NCBI GenBank assembly: GCA_036346225.1
Contig: JARFIW010001750.1
Coordinates: forward strand, 124,001 to 188,000
Origin: Platerodrilus igneus
Taxonomy: Eukaryota; Arthropoda; Insecta; Coleoptera; Lycidae
Reading direction: 5' to 3'
Length of the DNA: 64,000 bases
In this document: positions 13,476-24,672 of the stretch, in pieces
Layout: every line of letters starts with the position of its first letter
Position numbering within the stretch: the first letter of the stretch is position 1
Notes under the pieces: generated by a model
What the model was told of the DNA's origin: nothing
What the model saw: the letters and a program-made list of their open reading frames with translations, nothing else
The model's database searches: none
Translations under genes and position numbers: made by a program

Positions 13476-14149
13476 GTTTGCGAATACCGCCAAAACAATT
13501 TCTCCCAATAATACGTCACAAAAAAGAACAATGAAACAAAAATAAATTATCACGTCAAATGAAGGAAGAAAACTCCTGAGTACAAAATATGGAAACGAAC
13601 AAAAATGTTTAAAGATTTTGGAGATGTTACTATTAACCAAACCAAATAAGATAGAGACAAACGTTCAAAATATAGTTCAGATACTAATATGGAAGGTAAT
13701 ATCGACGAAAGACATCAAATTTTTTAAATGGTTCTATTGATAACGACTTGACCATCACAGTAATTACGCCTGTTAACTCCAAATGATCACTTTGGTAGTT
13801 TAATTCATACACTTAGCAACATTGTCGAAAACATTAAAGCTGAGGTTGACCAACTTGAATCACGACTCGGTTTTATTAACGATAGTGAATCTACATTTTT
13901 CAATGATGCTAAAATCTTGTGCCATAATTCATCTGCCTCAACATTCAGAATTGCGATCTCTTTCACAAACAAATCACTAGTTTTAAATTAAGAGCTTTGA
14001 ATGTCCAAGATAAAAGCCATGTTACCACTCCGAGAGCTGAATCATAATGAGTATACTTTGAAATAAAGCGTCATACAACTATGCTACCCTTATTTTCCCA
14101 CTTAGGGTTCATGAATCTATACCACTTAATCAACAAATCGCGGCTTTTA
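13476..14149. other. Unassigned DNA
   Basis: AT-rich, no supported gene. It could hold further decayed sequence from either neighbour. Confidence 0.4.
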
Positions 14150-15060
14150 TTTCTCTTCTTTAAAGCCTTTCAACTAAATAAATAACTGATAAATTCGTAA
14201 CCTGAAGCTGCGCTTTGTAGTAGGCATCCAAAATTGGTTTATCGTTTAAATCGTGAAGTAAGTAAGTGACAGGCATTTTCCGTTGAATTTGCGCCACCTT
14301 AAATAATTCCAGTTGGGTAAAAACGCTTTATCAAAAACAGTCTTATATTTAGATATTCGCCCCACATCTACGTTTTTAAGCGTCCTTCGATTTGTAGCAC
14401 CACTGTCTGCAAAAAGTTCAACTTTTTCTGGATGTGCTTCAGCCTCAACAGAGGTCATCCCTATTGACCGGTGTTTACTGTTGTTGTAACCTTAGGTAAC
14501 ATTTCAAGCCATCTGTAACTTTCTTGTAAATAGAATCACTTGTAGAAAATACCTTTAATTGTTCTGATAAGTCGTTCTGGCATACTAGCTTTAGTCGCTG
14601 AATGTGCAGAGTTATGATTAACTTCATATTTTTGCATGAGATTTTTAAACGATTTATTGTAAAATTATTTGCCTTCATCCGTTTGCAGATTGATCTGTGA
14701 TAAAATATTCTCATCGTATAGCACTGATCTCACAGTATGCTTTTCATAGCTATTATAACTTTTGTACCAATTTTATTTTTTAATTACGTACTTGGTAAAA
14801 CAATTCAAACCAATAAAAACAAATTTGCAGCCTTTATCAACGCATTGAAATTCAGCCAAGTCAAATTGCAGGAAATCTCTTTTTATAGACTCAAGCATAG
14901 TATACTAGCGCATAAAATTTTTGCGGGCCAGTTTAAACAATTCCTCCACGATGGTTTCTTTACAACCAGTTTCACAAATGCCAACATAACCAAAGTGGAA
15001 GTGTTTCAATACACTCAAGCGTTCCCGTAACATCGCAAATTGAAAGTTTTAAAAGTGTTA
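14150..15060 (-). pseudogene. Decayed Polinton/F54H12.3-type integrase, copy 1
   Basis: Read on the minus strand with several frame changes, the order is that of a retroviral-type integrase. LESIKRDFLQFDLAEFQ contains the first acid (near 14850). Then come KFVFIGLNCFTKY, LQTDEGK with the second Asp (near 14680), KASMPERLIRTIKG with the Glu (near 14575), RISKYKTVFDKAFLPNW (near 14340) and the end YLVERL (near 14175). The S-K-Y-K-x-x-F-D-K-x-x-x-P-N-W block is typical of integrases from Polinton/Maverick elements and their relatives, not of Gypsy. It has many stops and is non-functional. A related copy lies at about 46.75-47.54 kb. The polymerase-B element at 21.6 kb could belong to the same kind of system but is not contiguous with it. 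Confidence 0.7.
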
Positions 15061-15329
15061 CAGTGGACGTTAGAATGGAATTAGAAGCTTCAAAAAATTT
15101 CGAGCACTCAATGAAGGTATATGCTGTAATTATGTATAATTAAATGTTTCAGAATAATCCGTTTATGGAATTTGTTAATAGGTATATTCACAACTTAATT
15201 AAAACTTGTATCTATTTTTTTAAATAAAATTGTATAAAATTGATGACTTACTTTGTTTTTAAGTAGTTTGATTTTATTAGTAGAATGAGGAACCTCTACA
15301 TTCTGTAAATAGGTTATTAAACATTTTGT

Positions 15330-15399
15330 AGTGAAATTGCTCCTCTCCAGAATAGTGTGATACTGCTTCATAGGGTGAAATTACCCTTCACCAGAATAC
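15330..15399. repeat. Minisatellite, left part
   Basis: About 1.5 units of a roughly 43-46-bp repeat built from GTGAAATTGCCCC and TCACCAGAAT. The array continues at 19180-19311 on the other side of the hAT insertion. Confidence 0.8.
15392..15399. repeat. Left 8-bp target-site duplication CAGAATAC
   Basis: Identical to 19180-19187. Eight base pairs is the expected duplication for hAT transposases. Confidence 0.9.
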
Positions 15400-18300
15400 C
15401 AGTGGCGTAACTACACCCCTGCCAGCCCCCGCTATGCGGGGGGGCCCCAAGTGCAAGAAGGCCCAAACGATAATAAACTCAACTTATTCATCTTCAACGT
15501 ATTTGGCAGGTAAGAAACGGTCAAGAAAATATTGCAGATAATTCAGAAACCGCAGGTTAACGAACGTTTTCTTGATGTTACTACTAGGAACTGCTGAAAT
15601 ACAAGAAATAATAATTAAGATAAATACTGAACACCACCTGCAGCCTGCATCCTTTCTTCTTTCTATCCGTTCTGTCCTATTTTGTAAGGGTTAATAAACA
15701 GATGAAAGAGACTGTAAACTTTAATAACAAAGATGTCTATATTATTCTTAAGTGATAAGTTGTATAAAGTGGTAAAGCATTATTAAACGACGTATAGTAG
15801 GGTTAGTTTGGTTTGTGGGATTTTAAATAGGAATAAAAGGGCTATTGTCTGTACAGTACAGATTCACAGGATGGCAGGTAGCTTAGTAACCTTCGCTTTC
15901 TAGAAATATAATACTAGAAAGAAATTCATTTTGTGGTTTCTAGTCAGCTGGTTGCAACGTATTTGCATTAGCTGCATTATATATAACGGAAAGGAAGTAA
16001 AAAGCATTCCAGTACGTTTTACTCAATAGTGTTGTGTTCGTATTACAGGAGGTCTTTCATATTTAAACGTAAGTATTTATATCTATTTTTATTAAACTAC
16101 TATTGATTTGATCATAGTTGAAGTCGCGCTGAGAAATACATATAAATAAATCTTTAAGCATTCAATAAAAATCATTTATATTTTGTTAATTAAAGCATTT
16201 AAAGCAAAGTATGTATGTGTTATTTGTAATTTCAAAAGGCTTTTAAATAATTATTACTTATCTAATTACATTATAATTAATTTCATTCAAAATTGCAGGA
16301 AATAATATACAATGAGCACTACAAGCGGCGCTGCAAAAAACGAAAAGGAAACTATTGGAAGAATCAAAGAGCAAGATTCCAAAAATAAGTTCCTTTTTAC
16401 TTCTAAAGAGTCCGAAAACAAGAACAATCTATGAAAGAAATTGGGCTTTCGACAGTAGCATCTACTAGTTCCGCTACAGACGAACAGCAGTCGTCAACAA
16501 TTTTAAAAACTCTCACCCAGGGCGCAAGTACATCACATAATGACGGCCGCGATAGAAATTTGGAACTAGATACCACTACAATTACAGAGGTAAATGTGAG
16601 TAGTACTTTTCACTTAATGAACTATCTATGGATCTGACGAAAGAATATCCAACCGATTTTGCACATTTTTAAAAATCAATGTTTTACAACATGACAATTT
16701 AAGAAAAGAAATAATTAATTACGGATTGTGTAGACCAGATGGTGCGTTTCCTAAAGATAATAAAATAGAAGTTTTCAGTTCACTATTATTACTTAATAAC
16801 TGCAAGCGAAAATAAAAGCAATACGTTAAACTTACCACACAATTCAAATGGGTGGTTGTGTTATTCTAAATTAAAAATTGTGTTTATTGTCAACCATGTT
16901 GGCTGTTTGCTTCAGTAAGGTCAAGTTGGACGACCGGAATTAATGATTGGCAGGGTTTATCAAAAAAAATTAAAGAGCATTTGCTTGCTCAATCTCATTT
17001 AACTTGTTGTTTTATTTACGATATGTGGAAAAAAATTATACCATAGATAAGAAAGATACTCTACTATTAAAACAAGAAACTGAATTTTGGAAAAATGTTT
17101 TACACAGACTTTTCAATGTTACTTTAACACTATCCCAGCGCATGCTGTCATTTCGAGGACATAGAGAAAGTTTTTCTGATTCAAAAGACAGTTACAACGG
17201 TAATTTCTTAAGTTTAGTTCATTTAATTAGTAACTATGATCCTATATTACAAAAAGTGCTTGAACGACCCAAAGGTTCAATTAAATATCTTTCCCAAAAT
17301 TCAAAACGATATTATTAATACTTTAAGCGCACACTTAAAAATATTTTATTAAATAAAATTAGATCCGCTCCTTTTTCTCAATCATAATAGACACTACACA
17401 GGATATAACTAAGATTGATCAATTAAGTAAAATTGTAAGATATATTGATTTTCAAAAGACAGCTTGGGAGAGGTAACCAAAATAGATATTTGTGAAACTT
17501 TTGTGGGTTTTACAAAAGTAGAGTCCCAATCTGCTGAAGGACTATGTAATACTATATTAAGCAATTTAACCAACATGCAATTAGATATAAATAAATGTAG
17601 AGGGCAGGGCTACGATGGAGCTAACGTTATGAGCGGTACGTATTCTGGCGTGCAAAGAGAATTTTAAACATAGAGCCTGCAGCCTTATATATGCACTGTA
17701 GTGCCCATAACTTAAATCTAGTCATAAATGATGCCGTTAAAGGTATAAAAGAAATAGAATCGTTTTTCTACTTTTAGAAAACATATATACATTTTTGCTA
17801 ATAGTATAGTAAGATGGAATTGGCTTTCTGTTTTTAAAGAAAATTTCACACAATTGAAACGCTTAAATCCGACACGTTGGGCGGATCGAGTAAAATCTTT
17901 AGCTGCCATAAGAATTCGGTATAAAGATATAGTAATGTCTCTTAATAAAATTATTATGATATCAAAAAACAGATGAACGAAATGACGCAAAGCAAATATT
18001 AACTAGCATGGATAATTTTAATTTTATTTTTTAAGTGTTTTTAAGTCAAATTCTAGAAGAGCTTAACAAGCTCTCACAAACTGCTCAGAGTGAAAAGGCG
18101 AATATTAATCAGATAACTCTCTTATTTCAAAAAACTTTAAAATTTTTCAAGGAAACAAGAAATAACTATTCCAACATCAAGGAGGAAGCAGCGAAAGTTG
18201 CAGGGCAATGGAATATTAAACCGGAATTTATAAAAAAGGCAACCAAAAATAAAAAAGCATTACGATGAATTATCCAATGATTATCGATTTAATGATGAAG

Positions 18301-19179
18301 AATTTAAATTTAAAATAAATGTATTTTATCGCGTAATGGATATTATAATTTCACAGCTGTCGAATCGTTTTAAATCGCTTTTTCATGTAAACGAAAAGTT
18401 TAATTTCTTAGAACCTAATGTATTTTTGAATTTAACTGCAGACGATATTTTATCTAAGGCAAAACAATTGCAAAAATTTTACTACAAAGATTTAAATGAT
18501 GCTATAGGTATAGAACTTACTACACTCAAAAATAATAGACTTATTTGTGATGAATTAAAAATGTTAACGGTATCTTACAATTTTAGAATATCTAGTACTT
18601 TCCAAATCTACAGGTTCTAGCAGTTTTCCAAACACCATAACAGCCTTAATGTTATACCTAACTTTACCCGTTAGCGTTGCAAGTGCGGAGAGATCTTTCT
18701 CAAAATTAAAAATTATTAAAATTATCTTAGGAACCGCACTTCACAAGATAGATTAGACGATTTATCCTCTTAGCGGTAGAACATGACACTGCCAAAAATA
18801 TGAATATAGAGGATACAATAAACGCGTTTGCAGCAAAACATGCAAGAAAAACAAAATTTTGAATTTGATTTGGAATGTCTGCTAGCTCATAGGTTTTTTA
18901 CTGTATCAAATTTTAGGTGTAAATAATTTTGTGCGGCGTATAAATATGTAGATTTAATATTAATTAACTTATAAGTTTGAATTTATGTAATTTGGTTTTA
19001 TAATTAATAAAGCACTTGATTAATATAGTATATGTATTTAATTCTATACTGCTTCCTTCTCTACATGTACTATAATTTAAAAATATGGCTAAATATAAGC
19101 CAGTAAAAGTAATACATTTTAAAGAGAGCCCACTTTAAAATTTTTGCGGGGGGGCCCAAAAATCGTAGTTACGCCACTG
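15400..19179 (+). mobile_element. hAT DNA transposon, decayed
   Basis: The terminal inverted repeats CAGTGGCGTAACTAC (15400-15414) and its exact complement (19165-19179) bound a 3.78-kb element. It is flanked by the perfect 8-bp repeat CAGAATAC. Both subterminal regions carry a G-run (GCGGGGGGGCCC). Inside lies a broken hAT transposase. The CAGTGGCGTA terminus is common in the hAT group whose transposases resemble ZMYM-type proteins. The element can no longer encode an active enzyme. Confidence 0.93.
16312..18862 (+). pseudogene. hAT transposase (ZMYM-like), decayed
   Basis: Starts at ATG 16312 (MSTTSGAAKNEKE), just after an acceptor-like TTGCAG. Recognisable pieces follow in order: QETEFWKNVLHRLFNV and LSFRGHRESF (17060-17180), GNFLSLVHLISNYDP, then RGQGYDGANVMSG at 17600-17640 (the conserved catalytic-region motif). 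HCSAHNLNLVI (17696), LNPTRWADRVKSL (17865) and the C-terminal dimerisation motif LPVSVASAERSFSKLK (near 18670) complete the series. It ends at TGA 18860-18862. At least six stops or frameshifts break it. It would have bound the element ends and cut and pasted the DNA. Confidence 0.9.
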
Positions 19180-19311
19180 CAGAATACAGTGAAATTGTCC
19201 CGTAGGGTGAAATTGTCCCCTCACCAGAATTGAATGAAATTGCCCCGTAGAGTGAAATTGCCCCTCACCAGAATAGAGTGCAATTGCCACGTAGGGTGAA
19301 ACTGTCGCCGC
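19180..19311. repeat. Minisatellite, right part, with right 8-bp duplication
   Basis: Begins with CAGAATAC (19180-19187). About three units of the pattern GTGAAATTGYCCCGTAGGGTG, with CCTCACCAGAAT at the end, follow to 19311. It is the continuation of 15330-15399. Confidence 0.85.
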
Positions 19312-20214
19312 TAAAATTGGTTTAGTATGGTTCACAACTATATAAGAAAACGAAGTTGTGGACACAGTAGAGAGGTTTTAGAAAAGGCTAAAGCATAAGT
19401 TCGACTAGGTGAATCAAGTATTTACACCATCATTGAAAAATACAACATAAAAGAGACGGTAAACTATCACCGCAAACAATATCATAAGTAGGTACATGTT
19501 ACATTGAATATGGAGACTGCGATGCATGAAGTTACAATACCAATACGAAATGCAATTATTGAAACGTTCTCCAGGAATTCTTTTTCCTGTTCCTAGAGGC
19601 ATATTCACTGGTGTAACACTAAGACAGAACGTGCCGGTATCACATACAACATGGCTGGATTGTAAAATTTTATTTAAAAGTATTCCAAACATCGTTCATG
19701 CTAACCTTTGGAAATTTTCTGAACACAATTCAACCAGGAATTCTTTACTTGAAGTCTTTACTGCAAAACGTTATTCCAATCTTATCATCTGGTTTTATTC
19801 CTCGTGTGGACTATTCCACCATATCTTCCATCGCATCTTTAATCCGTTTTATAAGTTCTTCATTTCGGACACTTTCTTAATTTTAAAGTTTATGATTCGC
19901 CCCACCAGTTTAATTTTCTTCACTTTTTTTTGTGCTCTACTATGATTATAAACTTTTACATTATTATTTTTAAGTACGATACACTTTAAAGCAGGTTGAA
20001 ACCGTTACAGAACGAATATTTTGAAATTGTAACCACGACCGTTAGACAATCAAAGTACTAATGAGGTAAATATAAAAGCACTACGAGATAGAAGACTCAG
20101 AGAAGAGTGGGGAATAACATTGCGTGTAATTAGCGAAAGTAACTCGTTGTCCAGTGGTGGAGTCAAGAAGTTATAAAAAATCTCTAAATGAAACGTATGA
20201 AGATAATATTTTAT
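19312..20214. other. Unassigned stretch with a 139-codon ORF
   Basis: A plus-strand ORF at 19526-19945 and a 92-codon ORF on the opposite strand (19414-19692) overlap. The plus ORF is rich in Phe, Ile and Ser and has no motif I know. Neither is convincing as a gene. Confidence 0.35.
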
Positions 20215-20553
20215 TTAAAATCCGTATAAAAATTGTTCAACAACATTATTTCCAAAAAGATCTTCTGCAACTTCTACAATCTCTAAGATGTCATGGAGGA
20301 ATGCTTCCCAATTGATTTCTTCTATTTCCACAGGTTCTTGCATATCCATTTCATCTACTTCTTCAATACTGTTGCAATTGTTCTCCTTTTTGTAATCCAG
20401 CTCATCTACTTCTTTAATATTGTTGTCATTGTTCTCGTCTTCGTAATCCATCTCATCTACTTCTTCAATATTGTTAAAATCGTTTTCATAATTTTCATTA
20501 TTTATTAAGTTGGAATCAATAACAAAAACGTAGTCCTTATCGTCATCACCCAT
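20215..20553 (-). CDS. Hypothetical acidic protein with 18-residue repeats
   Basis: 112 codons from the first ATG in frame (20551-20553). The open frame reaches back to about 20613 without another ATG, so it may be part of a larger exon. The protein is very rich in Asp, Glu and Asn. It holds three tandem repeats of the pattern N-N/S-I-E/K-E-V-D-E-M/L-D, spaced 17-19 residues apart and encoded by a 54-bp direct repeat (about 20345-20490). The C-terminus WEAFLHDILEIVEVAEDLFG is amphipathic. I see no signal peptide or domain. It could be a transposon-associated or orphan gene, or repeat expansion in non-coding DNA. Confidence 0.4.
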   Translation of the reverse strand: MGDDDKDYVFVIDSNLINNENYENDFNNIEEVDEMDYEDENNDNNIKEVDELDYKKENNCNSIEEVDEMDMQEPVEIEEINWEAFLHDILEIVEVAEDLFGNNVVEQFLYGF

Positions 20554-21645
20554 TTCTTCAGGTTCCTTCTCGTTGGACACTTCGATTTCGTCTGTTTCGT
20601 ACCAGAATCACCGTTTACTATGTTGAATGTGATTGTTTTACTTAAATTAAACATTACGTTATATACTTGCTATATATTATAAATTGTACCTACCTTTAAA
20701 GTAAATCACCAAAAACTCTAGTTACTTTCTGATATATACACGCCACTGAAATCACAATTTTCGAACTTCTTTTATATTTTTCATAATCGTTTCTAAAATG
20801 GTTGAAATCCATATTTTTACTTAAATTTTCTTCTGCAAACACAGTCGAGTTTTAAAAGCGCACTTTTACGTTGAACTGATTCTAGAGGAAGCTGATGAAT
20901 TTTTAGGTGGTATCAGGGGTTTATATTGAAGAATCTCATTAAGAAAAACATAATAAATACAAGCGTAGACCGAAGGTTTGCTTTTCCTGCTGATCCTTGC
21001 ATGTAATTTTAGTTGCTCTATTATCGTTAATTTTCTTTCAAAATAACAGATTTGGAAGTTAAACTATATTAGTGTAAACGTGGAACAACATAATTATACT
21101 TGTAGACCATGGACTGGCTTTTTCCTATCGATTCTTGTACGTGATTTTATTGGTTAAAGATTCAGTAAATTTTCATTTGAACCGTTGATTTTCTTTTGAA
21201 AAATATCATATCGTTCAACGATTTAACGTCATTTCCGACAAACAACAAAAAGTTTGAGAAATCTGTACTTAAACATAGAACAGAATTTCAGAAAAGTTCA
21301 ATGAAGAAGAAAAGTGGTGCAGGATTTAGTAATAAACTTTATAAAATAAAATAAATACAACTAGCGTTTAGTATATCTATTGAAACAATATTCACGAATT
21401 AATTATTCGACTAAAACGAATCCTGCCAGACAAATAATACAAGTGCTGAAAATATAAATGAAATGGTTTCCATAATCAAGGACTTAAGGGAAGAAAGTAT
21501 AATAGAATAATTTCACTAAAAATTGTATTCAGGTTCAAAATTCCTGTTGACCGCTTCAGGCGTCCGAAGCGCTAAGATGTAGATGTGCAACGAGCTCCTG
21601 CAAGTCGGGGTTTTTTAATATACCGGATGAGCAGGGATATGACAG
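20554..21645. other. Unassigned AT-rich DNA
   Basis: I find no gene. A GC-richer patch near 21540-21610 has no ORF. This is the left flank of the polymerase-B element. Confidence 0.45.
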
Positions 21646-22237
21646 TAGACCATTTAGTGACGAATCACCACCTCATTTCCACCAGCATCCTCATTTCCAC
21701 ACACATCTGGACCAAATAGTTTTCTTCGACTAACCATTTTTCATCTTTCGAGATAAATATATCTCGCATTTTCATCTTAGCATCCTCATTTCCACCCGCA
21801 TCTGGACTAAATAGTTTTCTTCGACTAGGCATTTTTTATCTTTCGTGATAAATATATCTTACATCTTCATCTTAGCATCCTCATTTCCACCCGCATCTGA
21901 ACCAAATAGTTTTCTTCGTGCATCTTTCGAGATAAACCTATCTTGTTTGGTATTAATTAATATTAGATTTTTCTCAGCTACCCGAATCTTTAGGAATTTT
22001 TTAGATAGCATCATTCCCCAGGGAGCTACCTTGATTTTAAGATTTTTTACCAGCAGTGATTTCCGACCGTCCTTAAACATTTTTTTATACATGCGATACA
22101 TTAAATTAGTCTAGAATTTTACGCAAAATTCGAATCTGCAAACAGATATAAAATCGGACCACGCTCTGCAAAGTTACACTTTAAAGCTCCCAAACCTCTT
22201 TAAAATTTTTGTTCATTTATGACATATGCTTTAACCA
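21646..22237. repeat. Left terminal inverted repeat (592 bp)
   Basis: Reverse complement of 24654-25254 with a small number of substitutions and short indels. From outside inward it holds three 95-bp repeat units, a small ORF reading outward, and a copy of the first codons of the polymerase ORF reading inward (ATGACATATGCTTTAACC at about 22219). Beyond 22237 the sequence diverges, so that second start runs only a few codons (MTYALTKHK) before a stop. Confidence 0.9.
21859..22101 (-). CDS. Small basic protein in the left TIR (80 aa)
   Basis: ORF of 80 codons starting MYRMYKKMFKDG, read outward towards the left end. It is the twin of the right-arm ORF (24790-25041). Amino-acid differences are few and mostly conservative (Lys/Arg, Asn/Asp) plus a short gap. 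Composition is strongly basic in the first 50 residues (KDGRKSLLVKNLKIKVAPWG), ending in the repeat motif KLFGSDAGGNEDAKMKM. I recognise no domain. It could be a DNA-binding or terminal protein, or the frame could be open by chance in a repeat. Confidence 0.45.
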   Translation of the reverse strand: MYRMYKKMFKDGRKSLLVKNLKIKVAPWGMMLSKKFLKIRVAEKNLILINTKQDRFISKDARRKLFGSDAGGNEDAKMKM

Positions 22238-22611
22238 AACACAAATAAATTAAGCACACAAAAGTTTAATAATTTATTTTATCCGGTTTACAGTTTAATA
22301 AACCAATAAAATACAATTGTAAAGTATAACATTATTTTCTTTGTTTAACCAAATCCAAGCAGGTTAAAGTAACCTGGAACAAAAAGAGATTAATGTAAAA
22401 AAGAGGAAACGTGTTTTCGGTCAATAAGCCATATTGTTGTTAATCTAACAATATGTTTTCGTCCAGCGACACCACGTGGAGGTAAACACATGTCGCCGGG
22501 AGCGAAGGAAAGATTAAGGATGGAGATGGTAGGTATGTCTTATAACTAACTTACATACTACTATATATACACAATAAAATATATACAAATATAAACAACT
22601 ATCTTATATCT
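22238..22611. other. Spacer downstream of polymerase B, with two hairpins
   Basis: AT-rich and non-coding. It contains CATATTGTT-8 nt-AACAATATG (22430-22455), a perfect 9-bp stem, and GCGACA...TGTCGC (22466-22496). These lie 120-180 bp past the polymerase stop codon and could act in 3' end formation or replication, but that is inference. Confidence 0.5.
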
Positions 22612-24672
22612 TTATGCCCCCATGCGTAGGTTGATATGCTTCCGGGGATGACGTACGCTTGTCATCTGCGCCCGATAAACTGATTTTATTAGTAAGCTGT
22701 GTATAAAGTTGGTGTTTCTTACTCCGGATTGATACCATCGTATGCAAGAGGGATCATCATTGTTAACCACCACCCCCCTAAAACTATCTACACTAATCCC
22801 TGCCACCACATTACGGCTGACTCCTTTAATTTTCTTAACAATGTCTTTCTCACTCACTATGCAGTACGATTTGGCCCTGGTGCCGACGAACTCCAAGACC
22901 AAATCGGCACAAAACTCGTTTTTAAATTTACCCAACACCTTTTTGTTTATAAGTGGTATATTATATTTGTTATCGTAGGAATAATCAGATGTGTCAAAGT
23001 GTTGTACATGATTGCGAATGTCACTGTACAAGTCTGGCGTCTCAACACTATAAACCAAAGAGTCTGTATCTGTATAAAGCAGGGACAATCTGAGACCATA
23101 CAGAGGAACCATGGTACTGTAGTGAAAGTCGTACATTAGCGTTTTGGACAGGTCTAAAATTGACAATCCTGCATAGATTGGTTTATCGTACTTCGCTTTT
23201 ACACGATTCATCTGTATAATCGCCAGATTTTCTCCCAACACTAAGCAACTGTTAAAGCTAGGTTTAGCTATTAGTCCACTCGCGCACAACTTTTTCCCGT
23301 CGTGTTTCCATCGCGTTACTATTTTGACATCGACCCTTTTTTCCACGTTCTCCATTGTTTTACCAAAAACCGCATTGTTCATAAGTTTGAAAAAATCTTT
23401 TTCAAACGCGTTAGTGGCAGACGTACGGAGATTCGTGAAGAGATCAATGTAGAGTTTTAACCACTTCGACTGATCAAACTCCAACACGCGACGCACAACA
23501 GTTAATTGCAGACCGTTACGCAGAGCCTGCTGCAAGTTGCGGTAGTGAACAATGTAGTTTGTTTTGTCCAGAAGGGTGGCGAGTAACTTAGGCGTCTTCG
23601 AAAACGGTGTTGGAGGTACCATCGATTCAGGGCAGAAAGGCAAATCGTTATGCAGAACATTGAGTTCGTCTGGATACTGTATATCAACTTCCAAAATATA
23701 CCCTTTTTCGTGCGTGCTTGGTATATTTAATATTTCTTGTTTTATACGATGTAACTGGTCCGTGTTTAACCATCTAAAGCCGCTAATGGGTAAATGTTGG
23801 AACATCGCCCATCCGTATAAATTGTTAGCATCCAGATATGCTAGGTACTTGGATGGCTCGTCAGGGTTGTAGTCTTCCATGTACTTATTGTTGGCTTTGG
23901 CATACCGACCGCTGCACTGGGCTAACCCACCACGTATTCCTTTCTTGATAAAATGTTGCATGCTGACATCGGTCAGCAACTCGAGCTTCACCCCAGTGCG
24001 CTTCAACATGGCATCCCAACTCAAACTAGGAGCAGTCACGTACTGGCATGGATCTAGATCATAGGTTTTTGTGCAGATGTCTCTGAAGTTCTCGAAAATG
24101 TCTGCTAGTAACAAAACGTCTGTTTTCAAATAAAGATCGCTGTATTTCCCAAGCGTTCGAATTTTGAATGTTCTCCATACATTCTGTGCGTGTTCATAAT
24201 CTGCATACGACACCGCTGTGGCGGTTAGACCGTTGTAGAAAGCATTTTGTGGTGGTAGAGCCTTCTCTTCCAATACGGTAATATCTTTCACGTATTCGTA
24301 CGGGAACACACCCTTCCGATGTAACAGAGCAAACTCTTCGGCATTGGGGAAACAGCTCTTTAGTTCAACAAACTGTTCAGCATTCAAGTTGGAGGCTAGT
24401 TTATTTAAGCTAGATGCCATGAAGCGTAAGGAGTCTACAAATCTCAGTGCAATAAAAGATTCATCAGTTTCATCGTCGTTTTCCTTAGACAATCTAACGT
24501 TTTTTGTAAACGATATGAACCTCTCCTTATTATTCGGGATTACAGTAACCCTTCCTTTGTTGTATCCCAATTCCTTAATTATAAAATGGCTATCGTACCC
24601 ACTTAAATTATGGAATATAACAGGGATAAACTTTGGAACCGTGTATTTAATGTTGGTTAAAGCATATGCCAT
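22612..24672 (-). CDS. Protein-primed family-B DNA polymerase, Exo I end missing
   Basis: 686 codons, undisturbed. Exo II reads FHNLSGYD (residues 20-27) and Exo III reads YLKTD (181-185). IRGG lies at 247-250, the polymerase motif A LDANNLYGWAM at 280-290, motif B FFKLMNNAVFGKTMEN at 427-442 and motif C YTDTD at 533-537. This is the DNA_pol_B_2 type found in Polintons, linear plasmids and some viruses, which copies DNA from a protein primer. The usual N-terminal region with Exo I (D-x-E) is absent, because the ORF starts just before Exo II. A stop codon lies four codons upstream, so the frame cannot be extended. The start ATG and first six codons are inside the right TIR. Proofreading is probably lost. 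It is the longest clean non-retroelement ORF in the window, and its neighbours are all decayed, so it is recent or selected. Confidence 0.9.
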   Translation of the reverse strand: MAYALTNIKYTVPKFIPVIFHNLSGYDSHFIIKELGYNKGRVTVIPNNKERFISFTKNVRLSKENDDETDESFIALRFVDSLRFMASSLNKLASNLNAEQFVELKSCFPNAEEFALLHRKGVFPYEYVKDITVLEEKALPPQNAFYNGLTATAVSYADYEHAQNVWRTFKIRTLGKYSDLYLKTDVLLLADIFENFRDICTKTYDLDPCQYVTAPSLSWDAMLKRTGVKLELLTDVSMQHFIKKGIRGGLAQCSGRYAKANNKYMEDYNPDEPSKYLAYLDANNLYGWAMFQHLPISGFRWLNTDQLHRIKQEILNIPSTHEKGYILEVDIQYPDELNVLHNDLPFCPESMVPPTPFSKTPKLLATLLDKTNYIVHYRNLQQALRNGLQLTVVRRVLEFDQSKWLKLYIDLFTNLRTSATNAFEKDFFKLMNNAVFGKTMENVEKRVDVKIVTRWKHDGKKLCASGLIAKPSFNSCLVLGENLAIIQMNRVKAKYDKPIYAGLSILDLSKTLMYDFHYSTMVPLYGLRLSLLYTDTDSLVYSVETPDLYSDIRNHVQHFDTSDYSYDNKYNIPLINKKVLGKFKNEFCADLVLEFVGTRAKSYCIVSEKDIVKKIKGVSRNVVAGISVDSFRGVVVNNDDPSCIRWYQSGVRNTNFIHSLLIKSVYRAQMTSVRHPRKHINLRMGA

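Noticed and set aside
19414..19945. Overlapping 92- and 139-codon ORFs
   Set aside because: Opposite strands, no motif, no sign of splicing or promoter. Noted in the stretch entry but not called as genes.
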